This document shows positions 36,570-49,000 of a stretch of 64,000 nucleotides of DNA, in pieces. The stretch is from positions 1,315,867-1,379,866 of the forward strand of contig MEHQ01000174.1 of NCBI GenBank assembly GCA_008828725.1, in the 5' to 3' direction. Position 1 is the stretch's first letter. Every line of letters begins with the position of its first letter. The position numbers and the translations under genes are program-made. The notes under the pieces were generated by a model, which had not been told where the DNA came from, searched no databases, and saw nothing but the letters and a program-made list of their open reading frames with translations. Origin of the DNA: Saccharina japonica (Eukaryota; Sar; Phaeophyceae; Laminariales; Laminariaceae).

Positions 36570-38217
36570 ACCTGGTACGCTCGATCGGGAAAACTCACAG
36601 CAAACCACTGCTGCGGAACTGCTGTCGACCCTGGCACCACAGCAGTACCGTACAGCAATACGTGTCCTACATCAGTAGTAGTGGATCAAACTGATAGATA
36701 TATAATGCGTGCTCTTACTCGCTCTTACATACGTCTGCTCTCCTCGTATACACATACACGCGTGCAAACTTATATGTGTGCTCGTGTATCTTTGCAAGAA
36801 TGACACAAAACGAAACGGGATATTTGCATATAGAAGAACGACATAAAGGAAATGGAATACTTACTCCGAGGAAAACATTTGTTTGTGTGTGCATTATCCT
36901 CGTGATGCTACTGTAACAGGGTGTAGTTATCTCTGTACTTTACATTTTGAGCAGATAAACTCCGATTGTTGGGGACAAATTCCGATGGCAATGTCGTTTG
37001 TTTTTGCCGCAGCATGCCCTTTAGGGAGCGACAAATTGAATGACAACGCTTGACACCCCGCAGGCATTCATGGTTCGCGGGGAGGCATCCAATGGGGTGC
37101 GAAGGGCGAGGGGCGTTGAAGTCGATCCTTTCCCCACAGCAACACTATGAAATGCAGGTTGCATCTACCGTAGACACTCACTCGAGGACGAACCGCAACA
37201 TCACGTAGACAGCGACTCTTCGGAGCACACGATGCAAGGGGCTGACAAAATGTGATTGTTACTCCTGCAATTATTTTTTTTTTAAGTAATCATTTTGTAT
37301 TGTTTCGCACTACCACTCCCCCTGTCAAGATTCAAATTGATACTCGAGCATGCCCCCAAAATCCAAGCTCGTGCCTCCTTCTCGCTTGTCTCTGCCAGCC
37401 CCAGCATGTGTTCAAGGCGACGTAAGCAGGGGGGACGAGGAGCGACGGGCGTTGAAGCCGATGCTGGAAGAGAGCGCACGAATAAATATAACAAGAACTG
37501 AGATATTGAAGTGTCCAGATTCCGATACTGAGCGCGACACGGTAAACCATTCCTTACCAATGCATGGCCCATGATTGGTGATACATTCGTTTATATCTAC
37601 TTGTCAATGACGCCACAATTGTGCGCGTGTTGGCCCCCATGTGCGTAAAACAGATACTATGGATCGCAAACAACGACACTGGTGCCGAGGACGCCTACAA
37701 GTGAGCCAGAGGATATGTGGGATGAATCATTTGAAGTAGTTAGGATCGGTTGCAGCATAATCTAATGCTACAAAAAGGGAGCTCCGCCGCGGCGGGCGTA
37801 TGCCCGCCACTGGTCCGTATATGCCCGCAATGGTTAATATTTGTACGTACGGTAACATAAACCTAGACACCCAGTGACAGTACTGTTTAAGGCTTTACGG
37901 CATTATCTTCAGATTGAACACATGAGTGCAAAATAGTGGTAAATGGCACAGGAGTACCAGTCGGTAGGGGAGGTGAAGGCGTTGATCGTGTATCGAACCC
38001 CAGCACACACAATGAAGAAGAATAGCAGGTAGCATATCTAGTAGAATGGATGTGTTTACCATTGGAGTGGGCGGAACCACTACCCCTGTCGTATTGCCGG
38101 TTTCGTCGTCACCGCGTGCAACGCCCACCCACGACACTGCAATGCCGTCGTTTGTACTGAACATTAAAAAAAACTATGTCGGTACTTGTACCGAAACGTA
38201 ACGCCACGACTGTACAA
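36570..38217. other. No confident gene; one possible 5' exon
   Basis: A plus-strand frame beginning with an ATG at 37350 (MPPKSKLVPPSRL) reaches a donor-like GACGTAAGC near 37421. It continues open to 37574 if unspliced. A related phrase, GGGGCGTTGAAG, occurs near 37110. There is nothing else I can support. Confidence 0.25.
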
Positions 38218-38231
38218 TACTACTACTACAG

Positions 38232-38329
<98 letters not shown>

Positions 38330-38390
38330 TTGCTACTTATACTGCTCCTACTCCTCCTGCTGCTCCTCGTCATACTACTACTTCTACGAG
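38218..38390. repeat. (CTA)n microsatellite
   Basis: Nearly pure TAC/CTA repeat from about 38231 to 38332, with interrupted repeat on both sides. The poly-Thr, poly-Leu and poly-Ser frames across it are by-products. It lies in the presumed intron zone of the left-arm gene and is absent from the right arm. Confidence 0.95.
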
Positions 38391-39259
38391 TACTGAGCCA
38401 CTTGTACTACACTTCTATATGTTTGCCAGGTTTCCGACTGCTAGCTGCTGCTTGTGTCAATACCACGTTTCACGTGGGCTTGCGACCTTCCATAGGGAGC
38501 TCCTAGCAAGAACCTTGTGTTTTGCTGTCGTACATATGCACGTTGTTCAAGTTTGTTTCTAGAGACCGGATTTGCTAGTAATGGTTATCGTACTAGTGAG
38601 CCTAATCGGAGATATTGAGTAGAGAACCGGTGCCTTGATATGGACGTTCTGCAAATAATCAATGAATACGACGTACAGCACATATCATACTGTGTATTGC
38701 TTGCTCATGTGATACTCGAGCCTTCGGCAAAAAGGGTTTCATATATTGAAGAAACGGGGCAGGGGGCTGACGTCAGAGCAGCTGCACATACTGCTGCGCG
38801 TAGGCCGGCCGCACGAGCTTTCGAGCAGGCCGCTGGGCAGACCATCCCCGGGCGATGTCGGTGAAGGCTGGCACAGTTGTGGAAGCAAACGTAAGGATCC
38901 ACCACACGTCGATAAATGCATATTGTCCGGAGAGAACTGGGAATCCCTTTGCTGCGACGACTCGTACCTGGATATTATATACCTGGTGTAGGTTTATTGC
39001 TGCTGACCCATTGGGTGATTTGTCACCGATCGAACATCCGTCAACTACATGCGCGATAAACTGAGACTATGCGGACATTGTCAAAACCATGTAATGCAGT
39101 GACAAAGGAAACGCAAGCTCATCATCATTGTCAGCGCTGGTATCGGGTGGGGCCAACGCACAATCTTTAGTAAACTTTGCTGTTTGATAATCTAGAGTTT
39201 TCTTGGTGTGAGCTTACGCGTTGTCTCGTTTACGTTTCTCCATTTCGATTGTAAAACAG

Positions 39260-40689
39260 TTCAAGGGTCGCTGTCTATCTCGGAGGAGAACTGGTTGAAG
39301 CGTTAACGTTGGTGCCCTACAGCCGCGTCGAACGTCCGGATGAGGGCAGCGCATCGGCGATCAGCATTCCCCAAACGGCCATGGTGAGAGCTAAGGAGTG
39401 ACAGGGAGAATGCGATCTTGGGGGCAACCGCCCCCCGAAACGTCCACGACGAAGTTTCAAAAGAGCACGCCAGAAGCCGGTTCGTAGGCAGTTCTTGCTT
39501 GCTCTCAACAAACTCCGTCCTATATCTTGACTGCTGCGCATCCATGTGTCGAATATCGGGTGGGGCCAAGACCATCGGCAAGAGCACCAGGTCACTATTG
39601 TCAGGCAGCCCTATCACCACCTACCCTGCGTTGACAACTTCTACGACACATACCGTGTACCGAAATCAATCTGTGAGTGACGAGTCAAATATGTTTACGT
39701 TGCGAATTAAAATAAACTGTATTGCTTAAGTGTGGAAAGGCTGTTGTTTCGTGGGACTGCCAGCGAGCTTGCGCGGGATTGCAGACAGCGAGTTGAGTAT
39801 GTGCAATGGAACCGTAGGTACTGTTATCGTACACCTATTTATTGCATTACCAAACCTGAGCAAATATATGTTGCATTTGTTGTACTAACGAAGTCGTCCA
39901 CTGGCTCAACATATCATGACTCGATATCCGATACATTGCAAACCAACTTGATTGTGGGCGGCAACACCCAATTGCCCGTATGCCGTCGTTCCGCTCGCAT
40001 GCGCCACGGACTCTTCTTTCCGACTGTCCACGTCCGCCTCCCCCGCGTCAAACAGGCTTTGTACAATGATATATATTACTACATGATCGGTCCAAGTTCA
40101 GATTCAAGTTCGAGTACTGGCGGAGACCCTGCGTTTGGCTTAATGTACCTTACCCTGGCCCTTGGCTCGTTCTCCCTGACAAAGCTATCGGACAATAACC
40201 CGATTGACATGCTTGATTTTATTGCAAACATCGGCGGCTTCTGGGGTGAGTGAACGAGTTTCGCAAGACCGTCCCACATTATTTGTAGATGCAGTAAATT
40301 GCTTTCCGATACGTTAGATGTGATTGCTACCCCATGCCCCGGTCTTTAACGAATGCCCTTGCCCTACGCTGTTGTTCACACGCCCTCTCCGCTTAGAGAT
40401 ATTGCTTCTGGCTTGGGGGGTTTTCTTCATTGCCAGGCATAACGACACCACGCCCAAGCAAAAAGCTCGCAACTTTGTCAAGGCCATCCGGAGGGGTGTC
40501 CAGAGGAGTGTCCAGAGGGACAACCGCCCGGTGGCTATACAGGGACCTTCGCAAGCATCGACCGTTGCATCCAGCCCAGAAAGTGGCGTTGAAGAACACC
40601 CCGACGGTGACATCGCACAGGGAGGCCCTAGTGACACAAACGGCAGTAGTGTCGGCGATAAGGCGTCGGCTCATGAAAGCACCGTGTGA
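39260..40689 (+). CDS. Putative membrane protein gene P1, last four exons
   Basis: Predicted exons: 39260-39383 (124 nt), 39571-39672 (102 nt), 40056-40245 (190 nt) and 40397-40689 (293 nt, ending TGA). Introns are 187, 383 and 151 bp with GTGAG donors and AAACAG, CCAAG, AACAG and CTTAG acceptors. All junctions keep one frame. Borders were set by comparison with the minus-strand paralogue, where the first three exons have identical lengths. The protein reads an ectodomain (YLGGELVEAL, SIPQTAM, SLTKLSDNNPID), then IGGFW, a hydrophobic segment (EILLLAWGVFFIARH), then a basic and acidic tail of about 80 residues ending HESTV. The C-terminal S-T-V fits a class I PDZ ligand. It is probably a single-pass plasma-membrane protein. 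The family is unknown to me. Upstream exons probably include 34432-34533. The TAA at 39252 lies in the upstream intron. Confidence 0.7.
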
Positions 40690-42689
40690 GAAGGACGTTC
40701 AAGTAGAAGATGGAACCTGCTTATGCTGTTATTGGTGCCATTCTACGGGTGTGTCGATCGCGGTCCTGCACTAACAAAAGCAACTATCGCCAGGCCTGTT
40801 CAGTTATCATTGTGGATGAAGCGAGATGGTATATCAAACGGTTGGACTTTTTCATTTGGAGCGTAACATTATCGAGCCCCCCGTTGGTAGCAAGTCAGAA
40901 AAAGAGGGAAGGCGGCAAAGCTGGACGCTACGAACCATGCGTCCCCTAGATTTGACTTGTTTCGAAGGAATATGGATAATTTATATATTTATTGTCCGAG
41001 CTATCGATTCCCTATCACAATCATTTGGTGCCAACACTCGTTTGTCTGTGACGTGCAGTATATGGCCAAGGGGGTGAAGCCAGTTCGAGTAGCATGCGCC
41101 CAGTCGGTGCCGCATTGACCCAGAATGGGAACGCTTGACTCATTCGCGTAAACAGATGCAAGATAGACAACGTGAGGGGCTCAATGCGCGCGACAGTTGC
41201 AATTTAACGTTCAATGCAAACGTTATGGCTGGTGGCGGGCAAAGGTTTCCTCGCAGATATATGGTCTCCATGTAATACCATTTGTACTGTGTGTGAGCTG
41301 GTCCTCACCAGCAGACACATGCTGCATTCAGCCACCCTCTGATATTTGGTTAGTGACCGATATGTTGTTGTTGGGGCCAGGTGCTCGCGTTTAGGAATGC
41401 CGAGCCCAAAGAAGCAAACATGTGAATCGCGAACACGCCTGATCGTAGTAGCACCTACTCGCGCTCTGTAACATGCTGATGTACTGCAGGCACCGCGCAT
41501 TCTTTCACAGCATAATATCTCATCCAGCCACTTCAGCCGTCCTTTTTGCTACCTTAGGACTGACGAGGGGGCGCTGGCGAACAAGAAAGAGCTGTTTTCG
41601 ACGGTAGGACCGAATAGCCCCGCGAGTAGACTTACCCGGCTTCTATCCCAACCACCGGTCACCAGCTGTTCGCAGCCGCATGTGAATGGGTTTCACGCCG
41701 ACAATATCGCAATCTTGCACCGACTTGAACACAACCCACAGAGGCGCCCGCCCGTCGGAATAATTGATACAACTCCTGTTCGACGGCACCCCCCCCCCTG
41801 CGGCTGCCAGTCGTCTATACACTGTCTGAGCTAACACAAGGTAGGGGGTGAGCCTTGGAAGTGTTTAACATACACTCAAGGAGGTAACCGATCTCACGAC
41901 GAATTGGGTACGCACTTGGAAGCTGTTGGGCCTAGCCGTGAGGCGCGGTCACGTTGCCGGCGTAAACTGTAAGCAAGTAGATACCGTTGTATACGAAGTA
42001 TATTCATCGGCAGTTATCCGTTGTGTATCGCGAAGTCGAGGCCAGCGGGGCGTGTCGCTGTATTTGTGGATAGGTGAATGGGTGCGTGGTCGTCGGCATG
42101 AGTTTACGCAACACCAGAACTGGACTACATTCAGACTGTGTTGTTGGCATATTTGCCACAATCAGTGAGACATATCGGGCTGCCCTAACTACGAGACCAA
42201 TAGACCCAACCACCTCATCCACTTGAGGTCCAGTAAAAGATAGTTGGAGCTCGTGCTTTCCGCAGCCCACCACCGTAGTTCGTGTGTGTTGTTGGGGACA
42301 ACTAATGCACTATCGAGTAGGGTACGGGGTCGACCTGTCGCGCCCAAATATGAAGGATCACTGACAGAGTTCATTTGGCTCTGTCTTGTGAGTATTCGAG
42401 CGCATGAAGGCACATACCCGGGAGTATTGTCACGCACCGAGAAGGTGGATTGGGTCTACCTTGTTTTACACTGTGCGCTTATTTCCTGCTCTGGGATCGG
42501 ACAGTATTCCGGTGTGTCAGTTGAGTTACTGTTGCACTCAGTTTTTTCGCCGGGAGAAACGTGTTTGGCACCTCCGTGAGCATCAATTGGGGGTCTGCCG
42601 CTTTCAGCATTTGGTACGTGTATCCTTGTGTTCGTTAAAGGACGCCATTTCAGTCATGTAACGAACAGGCCGGTGTGAAGCACGTATTA

Positions 42690-44040
42690 GTCATCCCGTT
42701 CACATATATATATATATACATATATATGCACAGGTACATAAACATATATATATATATATATGCAAGGACCCCGCAAGGGCACCCGCATTCACCGGTACCA
42801 AATGTCCGGGTACGGTATTGGGGTAGTTCGAATCCTGCGACTGGACACGAAGTAATTAAACACGAAATTAGGCATGCACACCTTCTAGGTACATACATGC
42901 AGTCATACATGGGATGCACATGAAAATGGTCAACACGCTAAAGTTCGTAATGCAAAGGGCTGGGTTGGCTCGGTTTGATCCAATTTAACAGGCTGGGGCT
43001 GGATATCGGGATCGAAGGAATTATCGATTCTGAAAACCCAAGATTGAGTGTTAGTTTGGCTGGTTCCCCATTATGTATCATCGAGATAGAATGCATTAAA
43101 TCAGACCTAGAAATTATTACAAAATTGAACAACAGTGCAGTCCCCTTTAGTTGACTCTTCTCACTCCTATTCGACGTTTCACGAATTATGCGAACCGGGA
43201 CATGTTTATACTCTAGAGATAGGGAATGTGTTCCTCGCTCGTTCACTTTAGAAACGAGAACTGTTAGTCGGCGAACGGTTACGGACTCTGGGTTCCGCCG
43301 CATAGACAGACAGGAAGCTCCAATCAACGTTTGTCCAAACTCAAGCGTTTTCGGTCGGTACATACCCATAGATTACCTTGACTTAATTTATATCGACGTC
43401 GCACTTGATCTTTGCTGCAAAGAGTCAACTCTGAGGTGATTTGTGGATAGCTACGATGAACGTATGAACTTAAGCAAGAGAACGCGCAAGTCAGGAACAT
43501 TCTGCACGTGATTTAATCCACGACGCGTTATCCCTTACACTCAAAGGGTGCCCCATGCTGGAAGTTTGCCTGCATCGGTACCTGATCACTATCCAGTAAC
43601 GATAGTTAACTATTTTCCCGCCACCTAGCCACAAGGTCGAACTAGCACCCGAGAGTCAGTAACAGATCACGCGTTTACGTTTAATACGTAATATACAGTA
43701 TATAGCTAAAACTACCAAGTGATCTGTGGACCGGAGACGATTTGATGAACGAAAACATCCTACACGAAATGATTCAAACACACGCCCAGTTGCCAATCAC
43801 CCAAACCTCCCGAGCACCACAACGCTCGAGGAAGACGCAAGAAGTAGCGAATGTCTCGGCCCCCATGTTAACGATTGAGCACGCGCTGAACCTTCCATCC
43901 AACTCGAAGTAAACACTCCGTCCTCCACCTCTCTCAATGTGGGGGCTGATGTCAACGGCACGGACCAACATCATGGTCAAGGCAACGAAAAATCAACGGG
44001 CTTCCTATCGTGGTGATGGTACCAAGATGTATGTATTCAT
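42690..44040. other. Spacer between the inverted arms
   Basis: About 1.35 kb with no arm similarity. It contains a (TA)n tract at 42704-42762. A minus-strand frame of 143 codons at 42938-43369 and one of 68 codons at 43774-43980 (HIERGGGRSVYFELDG) are open, but nothing shows they are genes. Confidence 0.5.
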
Positions 44041-46087
44041 ATTAACTAGAGGGCGACTACGTGCTACACACCAGCCTGTTCGTTATATTGTCGAACTGAC
44101 GCCGTAAATGAAAAAAGGAATTCGGAGTACCAAATACTGGCGACGGCAGAATACAAATCCATGCGGGTCAAGACGCCAACGAAGATTTGCCCTGGACAAA
44201 AATGAACAAATTCAACAGCGACACAAACGACACACTCGGATACCGTCCAATCTCAGAGCAGGAAACAAGCGCGCGAGAGTACCGCAATGTAGAAGAAGTC
44301 CACTTTCTTGGCCTATGACACTTTTCCAGGGCATGGGCATTCACGGGCGCGCGGAACCCACCAAAGTCAGCGGAATCAAACTGTGAAAACGTTCTTCCAT
44401 AGTTGGGCGGGACAGATGGACCCCACATCCTTCTTGACATCCGACTGCATGTTCTAAACACACAAACTGCTGTGTGTACAGTAGTCAAACCCCCCATACT
44501 GGAATCTCAACTAAACAAGGTGGTCATGTGTGAAGCTGTTGTTGTTGAAGCAGCCTGATATGCCTCACAGATCGTAGCAAGAATGCTAACAACAAAGCAT
44601 CAAGTTAATCCAGTTCTGGCGTTGAGTAAATCTATGAATACGACAGTATGCTTACTGGCCAGTACCCAGCGTCAGATACGCTCCGCTGCGTTTGAGTTGG
44701 CGTGACACAAATAATCTACGCCCGCTAACACCATAAACGCCAACTAGTTCCTTACACTGTACTCGGCCAGCACGACATCGTCAAAAAATCAGGTCCAACA
44801 GCTACAAAGTGCACGTTAACCCCATGAGGAGCGTCGTTGCGTTATTCCAGTGCACACCTCACCACAGCTTAAACTCTTAACTGGTGGTATCTAAGACTGG
44901 CAAACAATACTGGACAATGTATCGACGACTCCTTCCAACGAGGGGGGCGCTATCGTCGGACAGGAATTATACCAACTATTCCCGAGTTACGGGCGCCTCT
45001 GTGGGTCGTGTTTCGGTCAGCTGAGTACAAGTTTCCGAAATTGTAGGCATGGAAACCATCCAAATGGGGCGGTGAACAGCTGGTGACCGCTGTTCGACTT
45101 TGCAGTGGACGCAGTGTAGGTCCACCGGGGGCTCTGATCTTGTTGTTGGAGACACACCCATTCCTTGTCGCTTGCTAGTGGTCCCTCGTCGGTGCCAACT
45201 GAGGGGAGACATGACGGCTGAAATATCCGGCTGCAGTACGATGTGGTTGAATATTGCCCCGAACCTACATCGGCATGCTACATAGCACACGTAACGATTG
45301 AACAACAGGGTATAACAAGGAATGAGAGGGTAGACAGGTCCAGTGGTAAGGATGTCGATCAGGAGTGCTCGCGGTTCACGATGCTGCTCATTAAGACTCG
45401 ATGCCTCCAAATACGGGCGATTGGCCCACGGACGACGTATCCGCCGCAAACCAAACCTAAAACGAAAACTGTGTGTGGCCCATTTCTGTTTGTTTAGGCG
45501 AAATCGTGCCCCGTCGCAAGTGCTATACCATGGATGCCTTACGTCCGCGAGCTCAAACGCTTCCGTAACTACCCCAACAACCTAGCACACTGTCTAACCT
45601 GCATCTGTTTACGCGCGCGATTCGAGATTTTCTATTTCGGCTTCAACGAAACACCAACCCACCGAATCCCGCTCAACGTGGCCTTGGCCCCCTTGGGCGT
45701 ATACAATACATCACAACAACAAAGGCGTGCGGACAACAAAGTCGTGTCGCAAGTACTGATACAATCGTCCTAACAAACAATATAACAATAAACTGGCACG
45801 GTTCTTGTCAACAATGGCTTCGATATTGTTCAAACTGAGGTGCTCGTGTTTCGTATCCTCGCAGGGTTGTCTCGCCACTTCAACCGACATGCTTCGCAAG
45901 AAGTCCTTGTAAATCCGACGTTATAAAGACAAAAAACGAACTGTTTTCATAGAGGCTTGCTATAATTACAGCGAAAAACCGGCCCAGCGATACATGATTT
46001 TCATTGCGTAGCAACCCGATCGCCACAACCGTAAAACCTCACAAACAAGTACATGCCATAGGCTCACCTGCTGCCTTAACATGCTGC

Positions 46088-49000
46088 TCACACGGTGCTT
46101 TCCTCCGTTGATACCCTACCGTGGATAATGTTCAACTTGGGGTATTCGCCGAGTTCGACATCTTCTGTGAACGCCACGCTTGAGCGTCGAGGTCCTGCCG
46201 CAACCACCGCCGGGCGGGTTGCCATCGCGAAACCCTTCTGGATGGCCTTGGGAAAACATCGAGCTTTTTGCGTGGGTGTTCTGTCGGTGTGCTGATAAAT
46301 GAAGAACAACCCCCAGATCAGGAGCAAGATCTCTAGGAGGCGAGCATGTTTCAACGACAGCGTGGGCCAACGATATCAGTTAAAGACAGCGGCAATGGAT
46401 AGCTTTCCGAACGAACGTGCCACCTAGCAATGAAAAACACCTGCAGTTAACGTTAGTCGCGCTTGGTGGACTAGTACACTCACCCCAGAAGCCGCCAATG
46501 TTCCCAATATAGTCGAAAATGTCAATCGGATTCTCTTCGGAAAGCTCCGTAAGGGAGAACGAGCCTTGGACTAGGGAAAAGTACAAGTCGCCAAAAGCAG
46601 GTTTCTCGCCAATGCTGGAACTCGAATTGGCACTTGAACCGAGCACAAGGTCAGAAACGGAATAGTACCAGTCCTGTACGCGGGATCGGGGTGAGGGGAA
46701 ACAGTCGGTTACATGAGTTCGTGGTCAAGGTGAGCGAAACACCGGCATGGGGGTAATTCTTTGTCGCCGGGCACAAGTAGTGACATTGGCTCGTTACGTA
46801 TTACGTCTCGCAGTCATGATGTGGTGAACCAGCGCTCAAACCTCCTTGCTACCGTAACTTCATGCGATGTTTGCACTGTTTCAGTGATTACTCAAGCAGG
46901 TGTAGGTCAACAGTGCTCATGGCCCTCGCCAAGTAAAAACATATATTCACAGTAGTGGGCAGTCCCATGCAAGCGTGTTGGTGGTCATACGAGGCAGCAG
47001 CCATTTCACGCCCAAGTAAGAATTTCGACAGTTTTCGATACTGTACTTGTTAGCATGTATACGTTGAGATCCATACCTATATATTGAGATGTACAGCCAC
47101 TACGCACGGATACGAGTAATTGAGTATTTTCGTAGTTTAGATATTTCGGTAAATACAAATGTGCGGATATATTACGAGTTTCTCTTACTGGTAGTATGCC
47201 CTATCGTATGTCCAAAAAATCATTTTCATCACGATTGATGCTGAGCACGTTGTTAGAACGTTACAAAAACGTAGTAAAAAACATTACAGGGAACAGTACG
47301 GACTACGGTAGAGTAAAACTGTCCGTAGCATGGTGTACCGAGGTGATCAGGTGCAGGCATTGCCCATCTCGATCACTCTACTCCACTATACTCTGTTCCA
47401 CTCCTTTGCTCTTTTCAACTCTCTTCTTCTCTTCTTCCCATTTTCTCTTGATCTCTGAGATCAATCGTCTTTCCACTAGGGCCGCATAAGCGCCTTTTTA
47501 AACCATGACGTTTATGCTTCACGATTGATTTTACCAGACACTTCGTTGCCATCTTTGCTATCTCTGTTCACAGATACAGACACTAGACACTTCGTCATTA
47601 TTTCAGGTTATGAATCTCGATCTTGGTGTACGCACCGACTGGTGCCGCGGAATGACGTCTCTCGGCGAGTTCGTCACGTTCTACATCCCAAGCAATATCA
47701 AGTTTCCAAGTGCGGAGTAATAGGAGTTTTTCTCCAACAATCAGAAGATCAAAATCGACCCGGCAGCATCGACATCGACTTTCATAGATTCATTAAGTTC
47801 GTTCGACAGGGTTTCTATAAGGAGGACTGCTTTCGCGTTTACACGCGCGAAGCCGGTGGGGAGACTGCTGTCACGCATTCACGCGCGTAGCATGTACGAG
47901 TAAAGAGTCTGGTGTTATGCTCTTATGCGCGAATCTCGTACTCTTGAACATTGGTTTCACGCCGCAAAAATAAGCCACACGACTATTTTGGCGACATCGC
48001 ACGCAGAGCTTGGTTTTAGTTTTTTTTTTAGAGCTGTAAGCGCGAAACTATTTCTGCTCATCACACGCGAAGCTACAGTCGTCTCCACACTACTTCTACG
48101 CTGTAAAGCACGAAGAACGTTACAAGACCACTGTTTCTACTTCATCACAACCAACGTAAGTTTCGAGCGGGTTTGACGCTATTCATACGCGCGAGGTCGT
48201 TATTAAAACCGTTTATTCATGCTACCAAGCGCGAAGTGCGTACAAATAGATTTGTCCTCGTGCAAGTTTCGACGAGCAGTCCTAAACATGCTGCAACACG
48301 CAGCCAGGTCGTTGACGAATCTACTACTCCGCGTAGCATCGGGGGAACAACCTCCAGCCTACACCTAGGCATCTATTTCCAGCAACGGCTTCACGCTTTC
48401 ATGCGGGGGCACGAATTTAGACTCGGAAGGAAATCCATCCTCGTCCGTTCTATTAGGGGTGAAGACCAACCTGTGCTGTGATACGCAGCCAGGTCGTTGA
48501 TAAACCCGCTACTCAGCGTGCTACGGTGGAATCAGCTCCTGTCGGTTTATCGGCTACTGTCAGTCTGGCACAGGGGCGACACCTCTTGCTAGCAAAGAGT
48601 TATCACCTCCGACATCATAGGACTACAAGTTATTCATCTGCTGGTACGACTACTGTTGAACGTCGGCAGCAATCTTCGTTATTATCGTTGGTTCAGAAGG
48701 CATCATCTTGTCTTCTTTGCAGCTTCTTCAGCTTATGTCATCAGGTTTTACATCTACTTCAACTGCTGCTGTACGAGCAACGCGGCAACATCACCACCTT
48801 GAGAAGGTATCCGCACCTACGACCACTACAACCACAGCACTCCTGCGGCTACTCATCCTACAACAGCACGTCTGGAAGCATCGACTGTCTACCCTCTACA
48901 GCAACCATTTCAAATTCGGCTTTTGCAGCTAATACTTCAGATTCGGAGATGACAGTTTCGCCGCCTGCGATCTTACCCGGGTTCAGCTCAACAACACCAC

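Larger units (their letters stand above)
34200..42690 (+). repeat. Left arm of a large diverged inverted duplication
   Basis: This plus-strand block is collinear with the minus strand of 59050-44040. Matching landmarks include the exon at 34432-34533, a segment near 34970-35080, four exons at 39260-40689 with their introns, the DNA after the stop codon, and the block at 42240-42690, which ends AACGAACAGGCCGGTG. Similarity extends through introns and intergenic DNA, so whole genomic DNA was duplicated. Simple and tandem repeats (35585-36565, 38218-38390) are private to this arm. I could not follow the match through about 35.1-38.9 kb. Confidence 0.75.

Noticed and set aside
38176-38562. Poly-Thr, poly-Leu and poly-Ser frames of 69-128 codons
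   Set aside because: They are translations of the (CTA)n microsatellite and its edges.
39252-39254. In-frame TAA that seemed to make P1 a pseudogene
   Set aside because: The exon starts at 39260 after AAACAG, so the TAA is in the intron. Exon lengths of 124 nt in both paralogues support this border.
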